A DNA stretch of 64,000 nucleotides from Niveispirillum fermenti (GTDB lineage: Bacteria; Pseudomonadota; Alphaproteobacteria; Azospirillales; Azospirillaceae): contig NZ_JBLTXA010000020.1 in assembly GCF_048066175.1 (NCBI RefSeq), positions 1 to 64,000 on the forward strand. The letters run 5' to 3'. The notes below the pieces were generated by a model. The model worked only from the letters and a program-made list of their open reading frames with translations, did no database searches and was not told the origin of the DNA. The position numbers and the translations under genes are program-made. Shown piece after piece: positions 7,099-15,922 of the stretch. Each line of letters starts with the position of its first letter. Position 1 is the first letter of the stretch.

Positions 7099-7163
7099 GG
7101 CAATGAATTGTGTTTCATTTCCCTACACGCCTCTGAAGATCCGCCCAGAAGGAGCAGTTGGAC

Positions 7164-8396
7164 ATGGACTTTCCCTCGCTTTCCCAAATGGTTGCCGGTA
7201 ATGCGGCGCTGCGGCGGCGGCAGGTTCTGCAGCCGGTTGGCGGTCGCGGGGACAAGATTTTCCCGCCGACATATCCTGGCGAAGGCCGCAATGCCCCACC
7301 GCGCCACGTCCATGAAGTGCGGCGGATCGACGGCAAGGATGTCGATTGCGTGCTGGTGGACAGTGTGCAGTCCCAGGCCAACCGGCTGGAAGAGGCACTG
7401 CTGGACGCCGTGCGCGACGGGGTGCGCATCCCGCATCTGCTGGTGGATTTCAGCGGGGAAGGGCTGGCCGGGCTGACCCAGATCACCTCGCTGGACGCGC
7501 CGCACCGCGTCTATGACGCCATCCTGCGTGATAGTCTGTTGGAGGGGCAGCCCTTCATGAAAAGCCCGCTGGGCGAGGCGCTGGCCAAGGCCAAGATCGG
7601 CGACGCGACGGCGGTGCTGGAAGCCTCCCCCACCGCCCTGCTGTTCGGTGCCTGGCATTCCACCGGCGATGGCGGCGGCATCGGCGCCAAGTTCGCCCGC
7701 TGTCTGGTGTCGGAAATCAGCGCCATCGGCGTTTCAGTGGAAGAATTCGTGGCCGACAAGCGCACGGGTGAACTGGAAGTGCGGACCGCCGGTCGGCGTA
7801 CTGGCAGCCGCATCGATCCCCTGGGTGTGCTGCGCAAGGTGGAGGTGTTCAAGGGGGCCGCCGGGTGGGACACCGACAAGTCCAGGGCCGGCAAGGGGGC
7901 CAAGCAGGTGCGCCCGTCGGAGATCAACCATGGCAATATTGCCCCGTCGGTCATGCCGCTGGGCATCACCTGCGACTATGCCGAACATATGATGGTGTTG
8001 AGCTTCGCGGCCCTGCGCCGGTTGCGTTTCGGCTCGCCCACCCGCGATGCGGCGGGGCGGGGGCTGCTGGCGGCGTTGGGCCTGCTGGCCGTGGCGGAAC
8101 AGGATGTGCAGGGTTATGCCCTGCGGTCGCGCTGCGATCTGGTCTGTGACGGTCGGGCGCCGCTGCAACTGGTCAAGCCCGATGGGGCGGTTGCCGATAT
8201 CGCTCTGGACCGGGCGGGGGCCCGTGCGCTTTTCGCACAGGCATTGGTGGCGGCCACCCAGGCCGGCTTCACTTTCCCCGCCGGTCCCATCCGCCTGACG
8301 CCGCAGCCGAAGCTGGTGGAGATCGTCCGGCGCAGCCAGGAACTGGCGCTGGCCGGCGAGGGCGGGGAAGAGGGCGACGAAAACGGGGATGCGTGA
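7164..8396 (+). CDS. csb1: Csb1 (Cas7 family) backbone subunit, type I-G
   Basis: Csb1 (GSU0053 family) is the Cas7-type subunit that polymerises along the crRNA to form the backbone of the I-G Cascade. The 410-residue product shows the family layout: an N-terminal segment with RRRQVLQPVGGRGDKIFPPT, VDSVQSQANRLEEALLDAV near residue 70, and INHGNIAPSVMPLGITCDYA in the second half. AAGGAG at 7149-7154 serves the ATG at 7164; an in-frame TTG two codons earlier is the alternative. It is the first gene of a four-gene operon whose genes all overlap by one to a few bases, so effector subunits are translated in a coupled way. Confidence 0.93.
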   Translation: MDFPSLSQMVAGNAALRRRQVLQPVGGRGDKIFPPTYPGEGRNAPPRHVHEVRRIDGKDVDCVLVDSVQSQANRLEEALLDAVRDGVRIPHLLVDFSGEGLAGLTQITSLDAPHRVYDAILRDSLLEGQPFMKSPLGEALAKAKIGDATAVLEASPTALLFGAWHSTGDGGGIGAKFARCLVSEISAIGVSVEEFVADKRTGELEVRTAGRRTGSRIDPLGVLRKVEVFKGAAGWDTDKSRAGKGAKQVRPSEINHGNIAPSVMPLGITCDYAEHMMVLSFAALRRLRFGSPTRDAAGRGLLAALGLLAVAEQDVQGYALRSRCDLVCDGRAPLQLVKPDGAVADIALDRAGARALFAQALVAATQAGFTFPAGPIRLTPQPKLVEIVRRSQELALAGEGGEEGDENGDA

Positions 8397-9844
8397 TGAC
8401 CCTGGTTCTGGAGATCGAGCATCTGACCGGTATCGCCTTCTCCGCCCAGGGGCCGGCCAGCGACCAGCCAGACTGGCCGCCGCAGCCCGACCGCATCTTC
8501 TCTGCTCTGGTTGCCGCCTGGGCGGCACGGGGGGAGCGGGCGGAGGAGGCCGCGGCGCTGCGATGGCTGGAAGCGCAGCCGGTGCCGCGCCTGCTGGCAT
8601 CGGACCATGCGGTTCGCCATGCCCCTGTCAGCTTCGTGCCGCCCAACGACGCGCAGACCGGCAAGTCTGGCGACCGCAAGGTGATGCCGGCCTTCCGCGC
8701 CCGCCAGCCGCGCCGCTTCCCGGCTGCCCGGCCGCATGATCCCACCCTGCGTCTGTTCTGGCCCGATGCCTGCCCCGATGCGGCGACGATGCGGGCCTTG
8801 CAGGGGGTGGCCGGCGACACCGCCTATATCGGTCATTCCGCCAGTCTGACCCGCTGTCATTTCCGCCACGTACCGGCTGACAATGTGCCGGAGAACGCTG
8901 GTTGGCCCGGACGGCGGGTCTATCCGGGTCGTTTCAATGAACTACGGCAGCGTTTTGAAAGCGGTCAGCGGCCGCTGCGGGGCTTTGACGTATTGCCGCC
9001 CCCGGCGATGCCCAAGCCGGTTGCCGCCAGCCCGTTCGCCGAGCGCTGGCTGATCCTGGACCATATCGATGGCACCATGCCGGATATCAGGGCGGCGGCG
9101 CTGGTGGCCAAGGCCATCCGCGATACGCTGATGAGCGGGTACAGGCAGATCGGCTTGGGTGATCAAATTCCTGGCATCGTCAGCGGCCATCAGTCCGACG
9201 GCGCTCCCTTGGCTGGTCCGCACATCGCCATCGTGCCGCTTTCTTTCACGGGATATCTCCATGCCGACGGGCATGTGCTGGGCTATGCGATCATCCCGCC
9301 ACGCGGCAGCAACCTGGTCGCTGACGTGGATTTCCGCAGCGCGTTGCGCAAAGTGACTGAACTGCGGGAGGAAGGGAAACGCCTGCTTCGCTTGCACCGT
9401 TTCGGTCTTGATCTCGCCCTGGCCGGAGAGGCGGATGGGCTGCGTCGGTCGCTGGACCCGCAGGAATATACAAGGCCGTCACGGACCTTTGCCACGGTGA
9501 CGCCGATCGTGCTTAACCGGCATTTGAAGCACAAGGGCGAAGAGCGACAGCAGGAAATCATCGGCCAGATCATGGCCGCCTGTCATCATGTCGGCCTGCC
9601 GGCACCGGATATCGTGGTGCCCGACCGGCATTCCGCTGTTGAGGGCGCTTATTCGGTGCCGGCACCGGGAGCGTCCGCCACCGTGCCGCGTTGGCATCTG
9701 CCGGGTGCCCTGGCCCACCGCCAATTGACCCATGCCGTGCTGCGTTTCCCCGAAGAGGTGAGCGGGCCGGTCATCCTGGGGGCTGGGCGCTTTGCCGGGC
9801 TGGGCCTGTGCTGTCCGCTGGATGAGAAGAAGGAGCGGCGGTAA
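8396..9844 (+). CDS. csb2: Csb2 (Cas5-Cas6 fusion), type I-G
   Basis: A 482-residue protein of the Csb2 (GSU0054) family, which combines a Cas5-like subunit with the Cas6-like crRNA-processing nuclease. It starts MTLVLEIEHLTGIAFSAQGP, a RAMP-type first strand, and ends with the Cas6-type glycine-rich loop LGAGRFAGLGLCCPL that holds the processed repeat. The ATG overlaps the csb1 stop (TGATG at 8394-8398). As the only Cas6-like protein of this system it should cut the 36-bp repeat, presumably next to the CCCCGGC/GCCGGGG stem, and would be the natural processor for the diverged repeat in the small RNA at 6357-6392. Confidence 0.9.
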   Translation: MTLVLEIEHLTGIAFSAQGPASDQPDWPPQPDRIFSALVAAWAARGERAEEAAALRWLEAQPVPRLLASDHAVRHAPVSFVPPNDAQTGKSGDRKVMPAFRARQPRRFPAARPHDPTLRLFWPDACPDAATMRALQGVAGDTAYIGHSASLTRCHFRHVPADNVPENAGWPGRRVYPGRFNELRQRFESGQRPLRGFDVLPPPAMPKPVAASPFAERWLILDHIDGTMPDIRAAALVAKAIRDTLMSGYRQIGLGDQIPGIVSGHQSDGAPLAGPHIAIVPLSFTGYLHADGHVLGYAIIPPRGSNLVADVDFRSALRKVTELREEGKRLLRLHRFGLDLALAGEADGLRRSLDPQEYTRPSRTFATVTPIVLNRHLKHKGEERQQEIIGQIMAACHHVGLPAPDIVVPDRHSAVEGAYSVPAPGASATVPRWHLPGALAHRQLTHAVLRFPEEVSGPVILGAGRFAGLGLCCPLDEKKERR

Positions 9845-12714
9845 TGAGCGCGCTGGCGTCAGACGATTTCACCGCCTTCTTTGCGGAAGTGAACGGCCAT
9901 CCGCCCTTTCCCTGGCAACAAAGATTGCTGACCGAACTGGCAGCCAGTGGCTGCTGGCCCGATTGTCTGGGCCTGCCCACCGGCAGCGGCAAGACGGCCT
10001 GTCTGGATATCGCCCTGTTCCATCTGGCGCTGGAGGCGGGGAAGCCGGCGGGGCGACAGGCGCCGGTGCGCATTGCCTTCGTTGTTGACCGGCGTCTCGT
10101 GGTGGATGATGCCTTTGAACGGGCCAAGCGTCTGGCCGATGCCCTTGCGGCCCCTGCCGGCCCGGTCACCGCCAGCGTTGCCGACCGGCTACGCCTGTTG
10201 TCCGGCGATGCTCCTCCGCTGCTGGCGCGGCGTCTGCGCGGCGGCATCCCACGGGAGGATGATTGGGCCCGCACACCAGCCCAGCCGACCATCCTTTGTT
10301 CGACGGTCGATCAGGTCGGTTCCCGCCTGCTGTTTCGCGGCTATGGCGTGACGGATCGTGCCAAGCCGATCCATGCCGGCCTGTTGGGTGCGGATTGCTT
10401 GATTCTGCTGGACGAAGCGCATCTGGCCGAACCGTTTCGGCAAACCCTTGGTTGGGTCGGACAATATCGTCATCGTCTTAACCATCACACACCCTGGGCC
10501 CTGTCCGTTCTGTCCGCAACGCCCCGGGCTGACGGGGCGGTGGCACCCTTCGGTTTGAACGAGGATGATTGGGCTAACCGGGAACTGGCAAAGCGGCTGA
10601 CTGCCGCCAAGCCGGCCCGTCTGGAGGGGGGCAAGGATGCGCTGACGGAGACGCAGCGGGCCGAAGCGATGGCCGTGCAGGCACAGCGGATGCTGGACGC
10701 CTTGTGCGCGGACGGCATCGCCCAGCCGGCCCTGGGCGTTGTCGTCAACCGCGTGGACCGCGCCCGCCGCGTCTTCAAGGCGCTGGAAGGGGTGGCGGCG
10801 GATCGCCTGCTGCTGATCGGCCCATCCCGCAGTGTCGACCGTGAAGATCTGGTGCGCATGCTGGATCGGGTCAGGACGGGGCGGGAGCGCGATGCGACGG
10901 CACCCCTGCTGATCGTCGCCACGCAATGTATCGAAGCCGGCGTCGATATTGATCTGGACGGGCTGGTCACGGAACTGGCGCCGCTGGACGCGCTGCGCCA
11001 GCGTTTCGGCCGGCTCAACCGTGGCGGCCGACCGATCCCGGCCCAAGGCGTGATCCTGGCTACCAAGCAGGAGCTGTCCGCCCGCTATGATGACCCGGTC
11101 TATGGCGGGGCCCTGCGTCCAACCTGGGATTGGCTGACCGCTTTGCCATCAGTCGATTTTGGTATTCACACGATGGCGGCGACCTTGCGGGATGTCCCGC
11201 CGCCTGCGCCGGCCCTGTCATCCCAGCCCGATGCGCCAGTGTTGATGCCAGCCCTTCTCGACCTGTTCAGCCAGACTTGGCCGGTTCCGTCACCAACCCC
11301 GGAAACATCACTGTTCCTGCATGGGCCGAAACATCAACCGGACGGTGTTACCCTTGTCTGGCGTGGCGATGTGACGCCGGGCTTCCCGAATGATGCGCAG
11401 ATGTGCCGTCTGCTTACCCTGGTGCCGCCACGCGCGGGAGAGGCCGTGTTACTGCCGGTCTGGACAGTGCGCCGCTGGCTGCAGGGGCAGAGCACCGATG
11501 CCCTGGCCGACATTCCGGCACCAGCACCAGAAGATGAGGAGGGGCAGAAGGACCGCCGCGTCTTCCGCTGGCGCGGCGGCGAAGATGAAGCATCCCGCTG
11601 GATCGCAGCCCGTGAGATTTGCCCCGGTGATACAGTCATCGTGCCCGCCGCCTATGGCGGCCTGGACAATCAATATGGGTGGGACCCCGGCAATCAAGAC
11701 CCTGTGAGGGATGTCGCCCGCAAGGCTGCGCATGATTTTGCCGGGCGGCGCTTTGCGGTTCGGGTGGCGCCCGGACTGATCCCGCCTGACAAGGATGGGG
11801 AAGACCTGTTGGCCGCGCTGGCGGCCCTGGAAGGGGAACGCGACCCGAAGCGGCTTTGTGCGACCCTGGCCCCTTATGATGGGGCTGACGATGTGAGGTG
11901 GCTGCATGACAGGCTGGGCGGCCGGAAACTTGATCCGATCTGGGATGTCTATGGCAGGGATACGGCGGGGCGGCCCTTGGGCCTGGTGCTGTTGGCCCCC
12001 GCAGGCGTAATGACGGCACCGGATACCGCCGGGGCAACTGCCGTCACCGAGGATGATCTGGCAGGCTCGCTTTCGGGCTTTCCGCTGCTGCTGCAAACCC
12101 ATAGCGAGGATGTGGCTGGCTTTGCAGCGGATTTCGCCAAGCGCGCCGGGCTGGCACCAGCGCGGGTCCAGGATCTGCGGCTGGCGGGATACCTCCATGA
12201 TGCTGGCAAGTGCGATCCGCGTTTTCAGGAATGGCTGGCCGCCGGCGATCCGCTGGGGGCGGATCCTGACCATGTGCTGGCCAAATCTGCCCGCAAGCTG
12301 CCGCCAGACGCCAAGGAGAAGGCGGGGCTGCCACAGGGATGGCGGCACGAGGTGCTGTCGGTGCGGCTGGCAGCCTGTTCCCACCTTCTGGCGGAACGGC
12401 GGAGCGAGGGGGGCGATCCCGACCTCATCCTTTGGCTGATCGGTACCCATCATGGTTTCGGTCGGCCGTTCTTTGCCCATGTCGATCCGCGACCACGGAC
12501 CGATCTGCTGCCGGTTCCAGCGCTGTGGGACACGGCGCCGACGGCAGCCGGACCGGAGGCGCTGGATTTCGATCATGACGGTGTGGACTGGCACGGTCTG
12601 TTCGACCGGTTGAAGCAGCGTTACGGCCCCTGGGGTCTGGCCCATATGGAAGCGATCCTCCGTCTGGCCGATCACCGGGCGTCCGAGTTTGCGGCCAAGA
12701 AAGGGGTGGCATAG
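9844..12714 (+). CDS. cas3: Cas3 helicase-nuclease with C-terminal HD domain, type I-G
   Basis: The effector helicase-nuclease that unwinds and degrades target DNA. In 956 residues the order is helicase first and HD last, as known for I-G Cas3. Visible motifs are Walker A PTGSGKT (45-51), DEAH (190-193), SATPR (224-228), QCIEAGVDID (361-370) and QRFGRLNRGGR (386-396). The HD nuclease near residue 784 reads LAGYLHDAGKCDPRF, followed by RHEVLSVRLA and GTHHGFGRPF, which supply metal-binding histidines. The start ATG overlaps the csb2 stop by one base. All key motifs look intact, so the enzyme should be active. Confidence 0.95.
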   Translation: MSALASDDFTAFFAEVNGHPPFPWQQRLLTELAASGCWPDCLGLPTGSGKTACLDIALFHLALEAGKPAGRQAPVRIAFVVDRRLVVDDAFERAKRLADALAAPAGPVTASVADRLRLLSGDAPPLLARRLRGGIPREDDWARTPAQPTILCSTVDQVGSRLLFRGYGVTDRAKPIHAGLLGADCLILLDEAHLAEPFRQTLGWVGQYRHRLNHHTPWALSVLSATPRADGAVAPFGLNEDDWANRELAKRLTAAKPARLEGGKDALTETQRAEAMAVQAQRMLDALCADGIAQPALGVVVNRVDRARRVFKALEGVAADRLLLIGPSRSVDREDLVRMLDRVRTGRERDATAPLLIVATQCIEAGVDIDLDGLVTELAPLDALRQRFGRLNRGGRPIPAQGVILATKQELSARYDDPVYGGALRPTWDWLTALPSVDFGIHTMAATLRDVPPPAPALSSQPDAPVLMPALLDLFSQTWPVPSPTPETSLFLHGPKHQPDGVTLVWRGDVTPGFPNDAQMCRLLTLVPPRAGEAVLLPVWTVRRWLQGQSTDALADIPAPAPEDEEGQKDRRVFRWRGGEDEASRWIAAREICPGDTVIVPAAYGGLDNQYGWDPGNQDPVRDVARKAAHDFAGRRFAVRVAPGLIPPDKDGEDLLAALAALEGERDPKRLCATLAPYDGADDVRWLHDRLGGRKLDPIWDVYGRDTAGRPLGLVLLAPAGVMTAPDTAGATAVTEDDLAGSLSGFPLLLQTHSEDVAGFAADFAKRAGLAPARVQDLRLAGYLHDAGKCDPRFQEWLAAGDPLGADPDHVLAKSARKLPPDAKEKAGLPQGWRHEVLSVRLAACSHLLAERRSEGGDPDLILWLIGTHHGFGRPFFAHVDPRPRTDLLPVPALWDTAPTAAGPEALDFDHDGVDWHGLFDRLKQRYGPWGLAHMEAILRLADHRASEFAAKKGVA

Positions 12715-13727
12715 TGGAAAACGGGACGACACAGGCCACCAGCGCCCACCGGCTGACGGGGCTGGAACCCGATAATCTGCTGGCCTTCCTGGCTTTGCTG
12801 GGCCTTCTACGGGCGCTGGAAGCGGTTGACGGGGATGGAGACCGGCTGCGACCGCGCCTGTCCTGGAGCCTGGATGAACCACCCCTGCGCCCGGTGCTGC
12901 ATTTGGCGAAAGCCCAGACCACGGGGGAGGTGGTGGCACGGGCGGCAGACGGTGTGGCGCTGCTGGCCAAGGCTCATCATTTCGATGGGCGCAAAGACCT
13001 GAACTACAGCGAAGGCGAAGCGCGCGCTTTGCTGAAAAGCGCCACCGATGATGCTGCGCGAGTGTTCTTGCTGTCAGCTTTGCTGTCCGACGCTGCTGTG
13101 AAGGAGGCGAAGGGGGCAACAGCGGAGCCGCTGATCGACCCAACGCCGCTCTGCCTGCTGTTTGGCCAGGGGCACCAGCATTTTCTGGACCGGCTGGCCA
13201 GCGTGCCGGCGCAACCCGCCCCGCCACCGCGCGGCCGGGGGCGCAGCGCCGTCACCTTGACCGCCGAGGATTGTCTGGCCGAAGCCTTGTTTAGCCCCTG
13301 GCATCGAACTGATCCGACCTTCTCCTTCCGCTGGGATCCAGAAGAGGATGTGCGTTATGCGCTGATGGCCGGCAACCCGACTGATTCTGCCTATAAGGCT
13401 GGCACGCAGCATGGGGCAAACCGTCTGGCGGCCATCGGGCTGGCTGTTCTGACCTTGGCACCGGAGGTCCGGGCCGGGCGGGTACGTGCCGCGATCCCTG
13501 GAGGTCACTGGGATCGCCAGGGTTTTTCGCTGGCTTGGCCGATCTGGCACCCACCGGCCAGTCTGGCGGCCATCCGCAGTCTGTTGGGCCATCCGGGCTT
13601 GCGCAAACCCGAACAGTTCACTGTAATGGGAATTGACGGTTGTATGATGGCGCGGCGGGTTTCGGTCGGAAAATTCATGAACTTCACCCGCGCCGATTTT
13701 ATCAAGGGCAAGGCTGCCGGCGAATGA
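12714..13727 (+). CDS. Type I-G Cas protein in the large-subunit position (337 aa)
   Basis: The fourth effector gene starts with a GTG that overlaps the cas3 stop (TAGTG). Its N-terminus, LTGLEPDNLLAFLALLGLLR, resembles the opening of I-G large-subunit (Csx17/Cas8u-type) proteins, but 337 residues is short for Csx17, which is usually roughly twice as long. Databases also list a small I-G protein found just after Cas3 (a Cas3-extension family) and this could be it. Visible features are a basic PRGRGRSAV segment near residue 175, FSPWHRTDPTFSFRWDPEED, and a C-terminal GLRKPEQF region. A role in target recognition or Cas3 recruitment is likely from position; the exact family is uncertain. The operon ends here. 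Confidence 0.72.
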   Translation: MENGTTQATSAHRLTGLEPDNLLAFLALLGLLRALEAVDGDGDRLRPRLSWSLDEPPLRPVLHLAKAQTTGEVVARAADGVALLAKAHHFDGRKDLNYSEGEARALLKSATDDAARVFLLSALLSDAAVKEAKGATAEPLIDPTPLCLLFGQGHQHFLDRLASVPAQPAPPPRGRGRSAVTLTAEDCLAEALFSPWHRTDPTFSFRWDPEEDVRYALMAGNPTDSAYKAGTQHGANRLAAIGLAVLTLAPEVRAGRVRAAIPGGHWDRQGFSLAWPIWHPPASLAAIRSLLGHPGLRKPEQFTVMGIDGCMMARRVSVGKFMNFTRADFIKGKAAGE

Positions 13728-13825
13728 ATTCCATGCGCCGTTTCGGCACCTTGTACCGCCTATGAGGGAACGCATTTTTAAATCGCTTTATCGCATCATC
13801 CTGAAAACCCGCATGTCGAGTTTTT

Positions 13826-13980
13826 ATACCAACTTGCGATGAGTAGAACTCATCGCAAGTTGGTCCGGCGGCGACTGCCGCCGCGCCGCTCGTGCGGCGC
13901 AGCCAAGCCAACGAATGTTGGCGCCGGCAATTGAGGGCGGTGACCAGAACCAACAGGTTCTGATCACCGCAAAATAGTAT
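13826..13980. repeat. Multi-hairpin intergenic element, copy A
   Basis: Five hairpins in a row: 13829-13863 (15-bp stem CCAACTTGCGATGAG), 13867-13882 (GGCGGC-GACT-GCCGCC), 13883-13900 (GCGCCGC-TCGT-GCGGCGC), 13907-13922 (GCCAAC-GAAT-GTTGGC), then the linker CGGCAATTGAGG, and 13937-13970 (15-bp stem, one mismatch). The ends read ATAC and GTAT. Copies B (51736-51895) and C (40697-40868, inverted) keep the same order and linkers with different stem sequences. Copy A lies between the convergent ends of the I-G effector operon and the TPR gene and may end transcription from both sides. The rest of the 281-bp gap shows nothing else recognisable. Confidence 0.8.
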
Positions 13981-14008
13981 TATGTGCTATCCTCTAGGGC
14001 CGGCCCGC

Positions 14009-14674
14009 TTACCGTCGGGCAAGTTTGGCTTCCACCTGGACCAGCACGCTGCTCACCTCTTCCCGTCGCCCGGCGTCGGCAATTTCGCGGCCCGGGCGCG
14101 GCGTGGCGGCCAGGGCATGGGTCAGGACGTCGCGTGCTTTAGCGTATTCCCCCTGGCGGAAAAGGAAGTCACCGTAGAAATAATTGGGATCGAGACCGTC
14201 TGGATTCTGAGCCAGGGCTTTTTCAAGATAGATCCTGGCCTTCTTGTCATTGCCGAAGCCGATGGGGAAGCCCGGCACCTGATAATAGAGGCTGCCCAGG
14301 GAGGTGCTGACGGAACCGTCCAGTGCTGCGGGGTCGATCTGTTCGGCAGCCTCCAGTTTGGCCCTCGCCTCTTTCACCAGTGAAAGCGCGCCCATGCCGC
14401 CCTTGAGGCCGGCTTCGGTGGACAGGATGATTGCTTCCCAAACCAAGGGCTCGGCTTTGCCAGGATAGGTGGTCGTCAAAGATCTGGCGGTGACGGCCAG
14501 GGCCTCCATGGCCCGCTGCTGCGCTTCCTCGCCCTTCACCTCATATTTCGCGTGGGCCCAGCCGGTCTGCAGGTCCGCGATGCGGGCATCCATGACCGAA
14601 TCTGCGGATGCCAATGCCGGCATCGTGAACAGCAGGGCCAGGCTGGCTGCGGCCAGTTTCTTTTCAATGCGCAT
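14009..14674 (-). CDS. Periplasmic TPR protein
   Basis: A 221-residue exported protein. Residues 1-24 form a signal peptide ending ALASADS, and AGGAGG upstream of the ATG supports the start. The mature part is helical with tetratricopeptide-like segments, for example KARIYLEKALAQNPDGLDPN and GEYAKARDVLTHAL. TPR proteins of this size act as periplasmic scaffolds, for instance with transporters. It is the last and only clearly intact gene of the minus-strand group 14009-16578 and probably served the pathway whose enzyme genes upstream are now broken. Confidence 0.8.
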   Translation of the reverse strand: MRIEKKLAAASLALLFTMPALASADSVMDARIADLQTGWAHAKYEVKGEEAQQRAMEALAVTARSLTTTYPGKAEPLVWEAIILSTEAGLKGGMGALSLVKEARAKLEAAEQIDPAALDGSVSTSLGSLYYQVPGFPIGFGNDKKARIYLEKALAQNPDGLDPNYFYGDFLFRQGEYAKARDVLTHALAATPRPGREIADAGRREEVSSVLVQVEAKLARR

Positions 14675-14950
14675 TGGGTTCCTCCTGAATGAAAGGGGTG
14701 TTTGGCGTGAACAGGCTGGCGGCCTTGGTATCGTTGCCGGACAGGGCGCGGTCGATCAGCCTGGGGAACAGGGCGATGCCGGCCTGCGTCGACAGATCGG
14801 CCCGGATGTGCCGGCCCGGCGCCTCGCCGCGCCCAGGGTTGTGACCTGCGCCCCTCTGTGGCGCAGCAAGCCGACCAGGGCCGATCCGATGCCACCGGCC
14901 CCGCCGGTGACCAGGACCGTGCGTCCCTCCAGCCCTCGCTCAAGCGACAT
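14664..14950 (-). pseudogene. Remnant of a short-chain dehydrogenase gene
   Basis: The reading frame opens at 14950 with MSLERGLEGRTVLVTGGAGG, an SDR Rossmann start with the TGGAGGIG cofactor motif. After QVTTLG the frame is lost. The next frame continues GEAPGRHIRADLSTQAGIAL and ends PNTPFIQEEPNAH at 14664, overlapping the TPR gene start. Both a one-base frameshift and a large internal deletion are evident, because the catalytic SYK region is absent and only about 95 codons remain of a typical 250. I read it as a dead gene. Confidence 0.75.
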
Positions 14951-15195
14951 GGCGCACCTCCGTGCCGGCGGTCGCGGTCGGCCGATTGTGGGTGATGGCC
15001 AGGAACAGACCGGCGAAAAGGCCGAAAATGCGGTTTGCCATGGCGATGATCGCTTGCCGGTCGCGAACATCCTCCACCCGGTTCATCAGGTCGCGGAAGA
15101 ATTCCATATGCTGGATGTCCAGCGCCCCGTGGCTGTTGAGGTAGGTGAAGCAGCTCTTCGGCAAGTTCAATGCCTTGGCCACGGCTTCCGCCCCA
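14940..15195 (-). pseudogene. C-terminal remnant of a haem-oxygenase-fold iron enzyme
   Basis: The frame AEAVAKALNLPKSCFTYL continues with NSHGALDIQHMEFFRDLM and ends at 14940. This pattern (a His followed by HxxF and a long helix) matches the C-terminal end of TenA-like iron-containing redox proteins, a group that includes desaturase/decarboxylase-type enzymes. There is no N-terminal half: upstream of about 15195 the DNA belongs to the AMP-forming ligase in a different frame, so a deletion has joined the two genes. Whether the 80-codon GTG-initiated piece is translated is unknown. Confidence 0.65.
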
Positions 15196-15922
15196 TCAGG
15201 CCGCGCAACAGTTCAGGGACCAGGATGATGCTGCTGGCCCGCAACGCCGACAATGCCGACAGGAGCCTGATGAAATCCGGCTGGAACGGCTGGTCCACGC
15301 CCAGCAAGGTCGGGGCCTCTACCAAGTAATGGCCCCCCGCCAGCTGGGTGCCGTAAAGTCCGGCCACATTCTCCAGCAGAACCGGCAACGGCAGGATGGC
15401 GAGATGCCTGCCGGCGCGCTCCGCTCCGATCACGGTTACCAGCGAACATGCAACCTGTTCCAAGCCACAGGCCGACAGGCAGACGCCCTTGGATGCGCCG
15501 GTGGTTCCCGATGTGTAGGTGATCTTGGCCGTCTCGGCCGGCAACGGCACGGGGGCATGGTCCAGACGGTGCAGATACAGGATCTGCATCCCGATACGCA
15601 GAAGCTCGCCTCCTGTTTCCGCCCGATCCGTCACCAGCCAGCCGGCGCCGGCATCGGTCAGGGCGTGACGCCGCTGAACCTGTGTGAAGAAGCTGGGCAG
15701 GGGCAGGCTGATCTGGCCCAGCATCAGCAGCGCCAGATCCAGCACGGCCCACGCGGCGGAGTTCGTCACTTCCACGGCCACAGGGCGGGAGTCGGTGCCG
15801 ATCCGTTCGCGCAGTTCAGCAGCGAGGTGGTCCACCGCACCGGCAAGGGCCCCATAGGTCCAGTCATTGATGGCGGGCCGCTGCGGATCCTGCATGCGAA
15901 TGGCGGAGAGAATACGGCTCAT
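15167..15922 (-). pseudogene. Truncated AMP-forming acyl-CoA synthetase/ligase
   Basis: The 251-residue frame begins MSRILSAIRMQDPQRPAIND and contains the adenylate-forming signature ITYTSGTTGASKGVCL near residue 135, so it is the N-terminal half of an ANL-superfamily enzyme. It stops at 15167 after PELLRGLMGRKPWPRH. The last residues come from fusion with the following iron-enzyme gene near 15195, so about half the enzyme, including the C-terminal lid domain, has been deleted. Its ATG overlaps the stop of the upstream hemolysin-like gene, as in an intact operon. Confidence 0.75.

Noticed and set aside
14940..15182. The 80-codon frame as an independent small gene
   Set aside because: Its sequence is the C-terminus of a larger enzyme family and its upstream part is found in another frame directly before it, so it is listed as a remnant.
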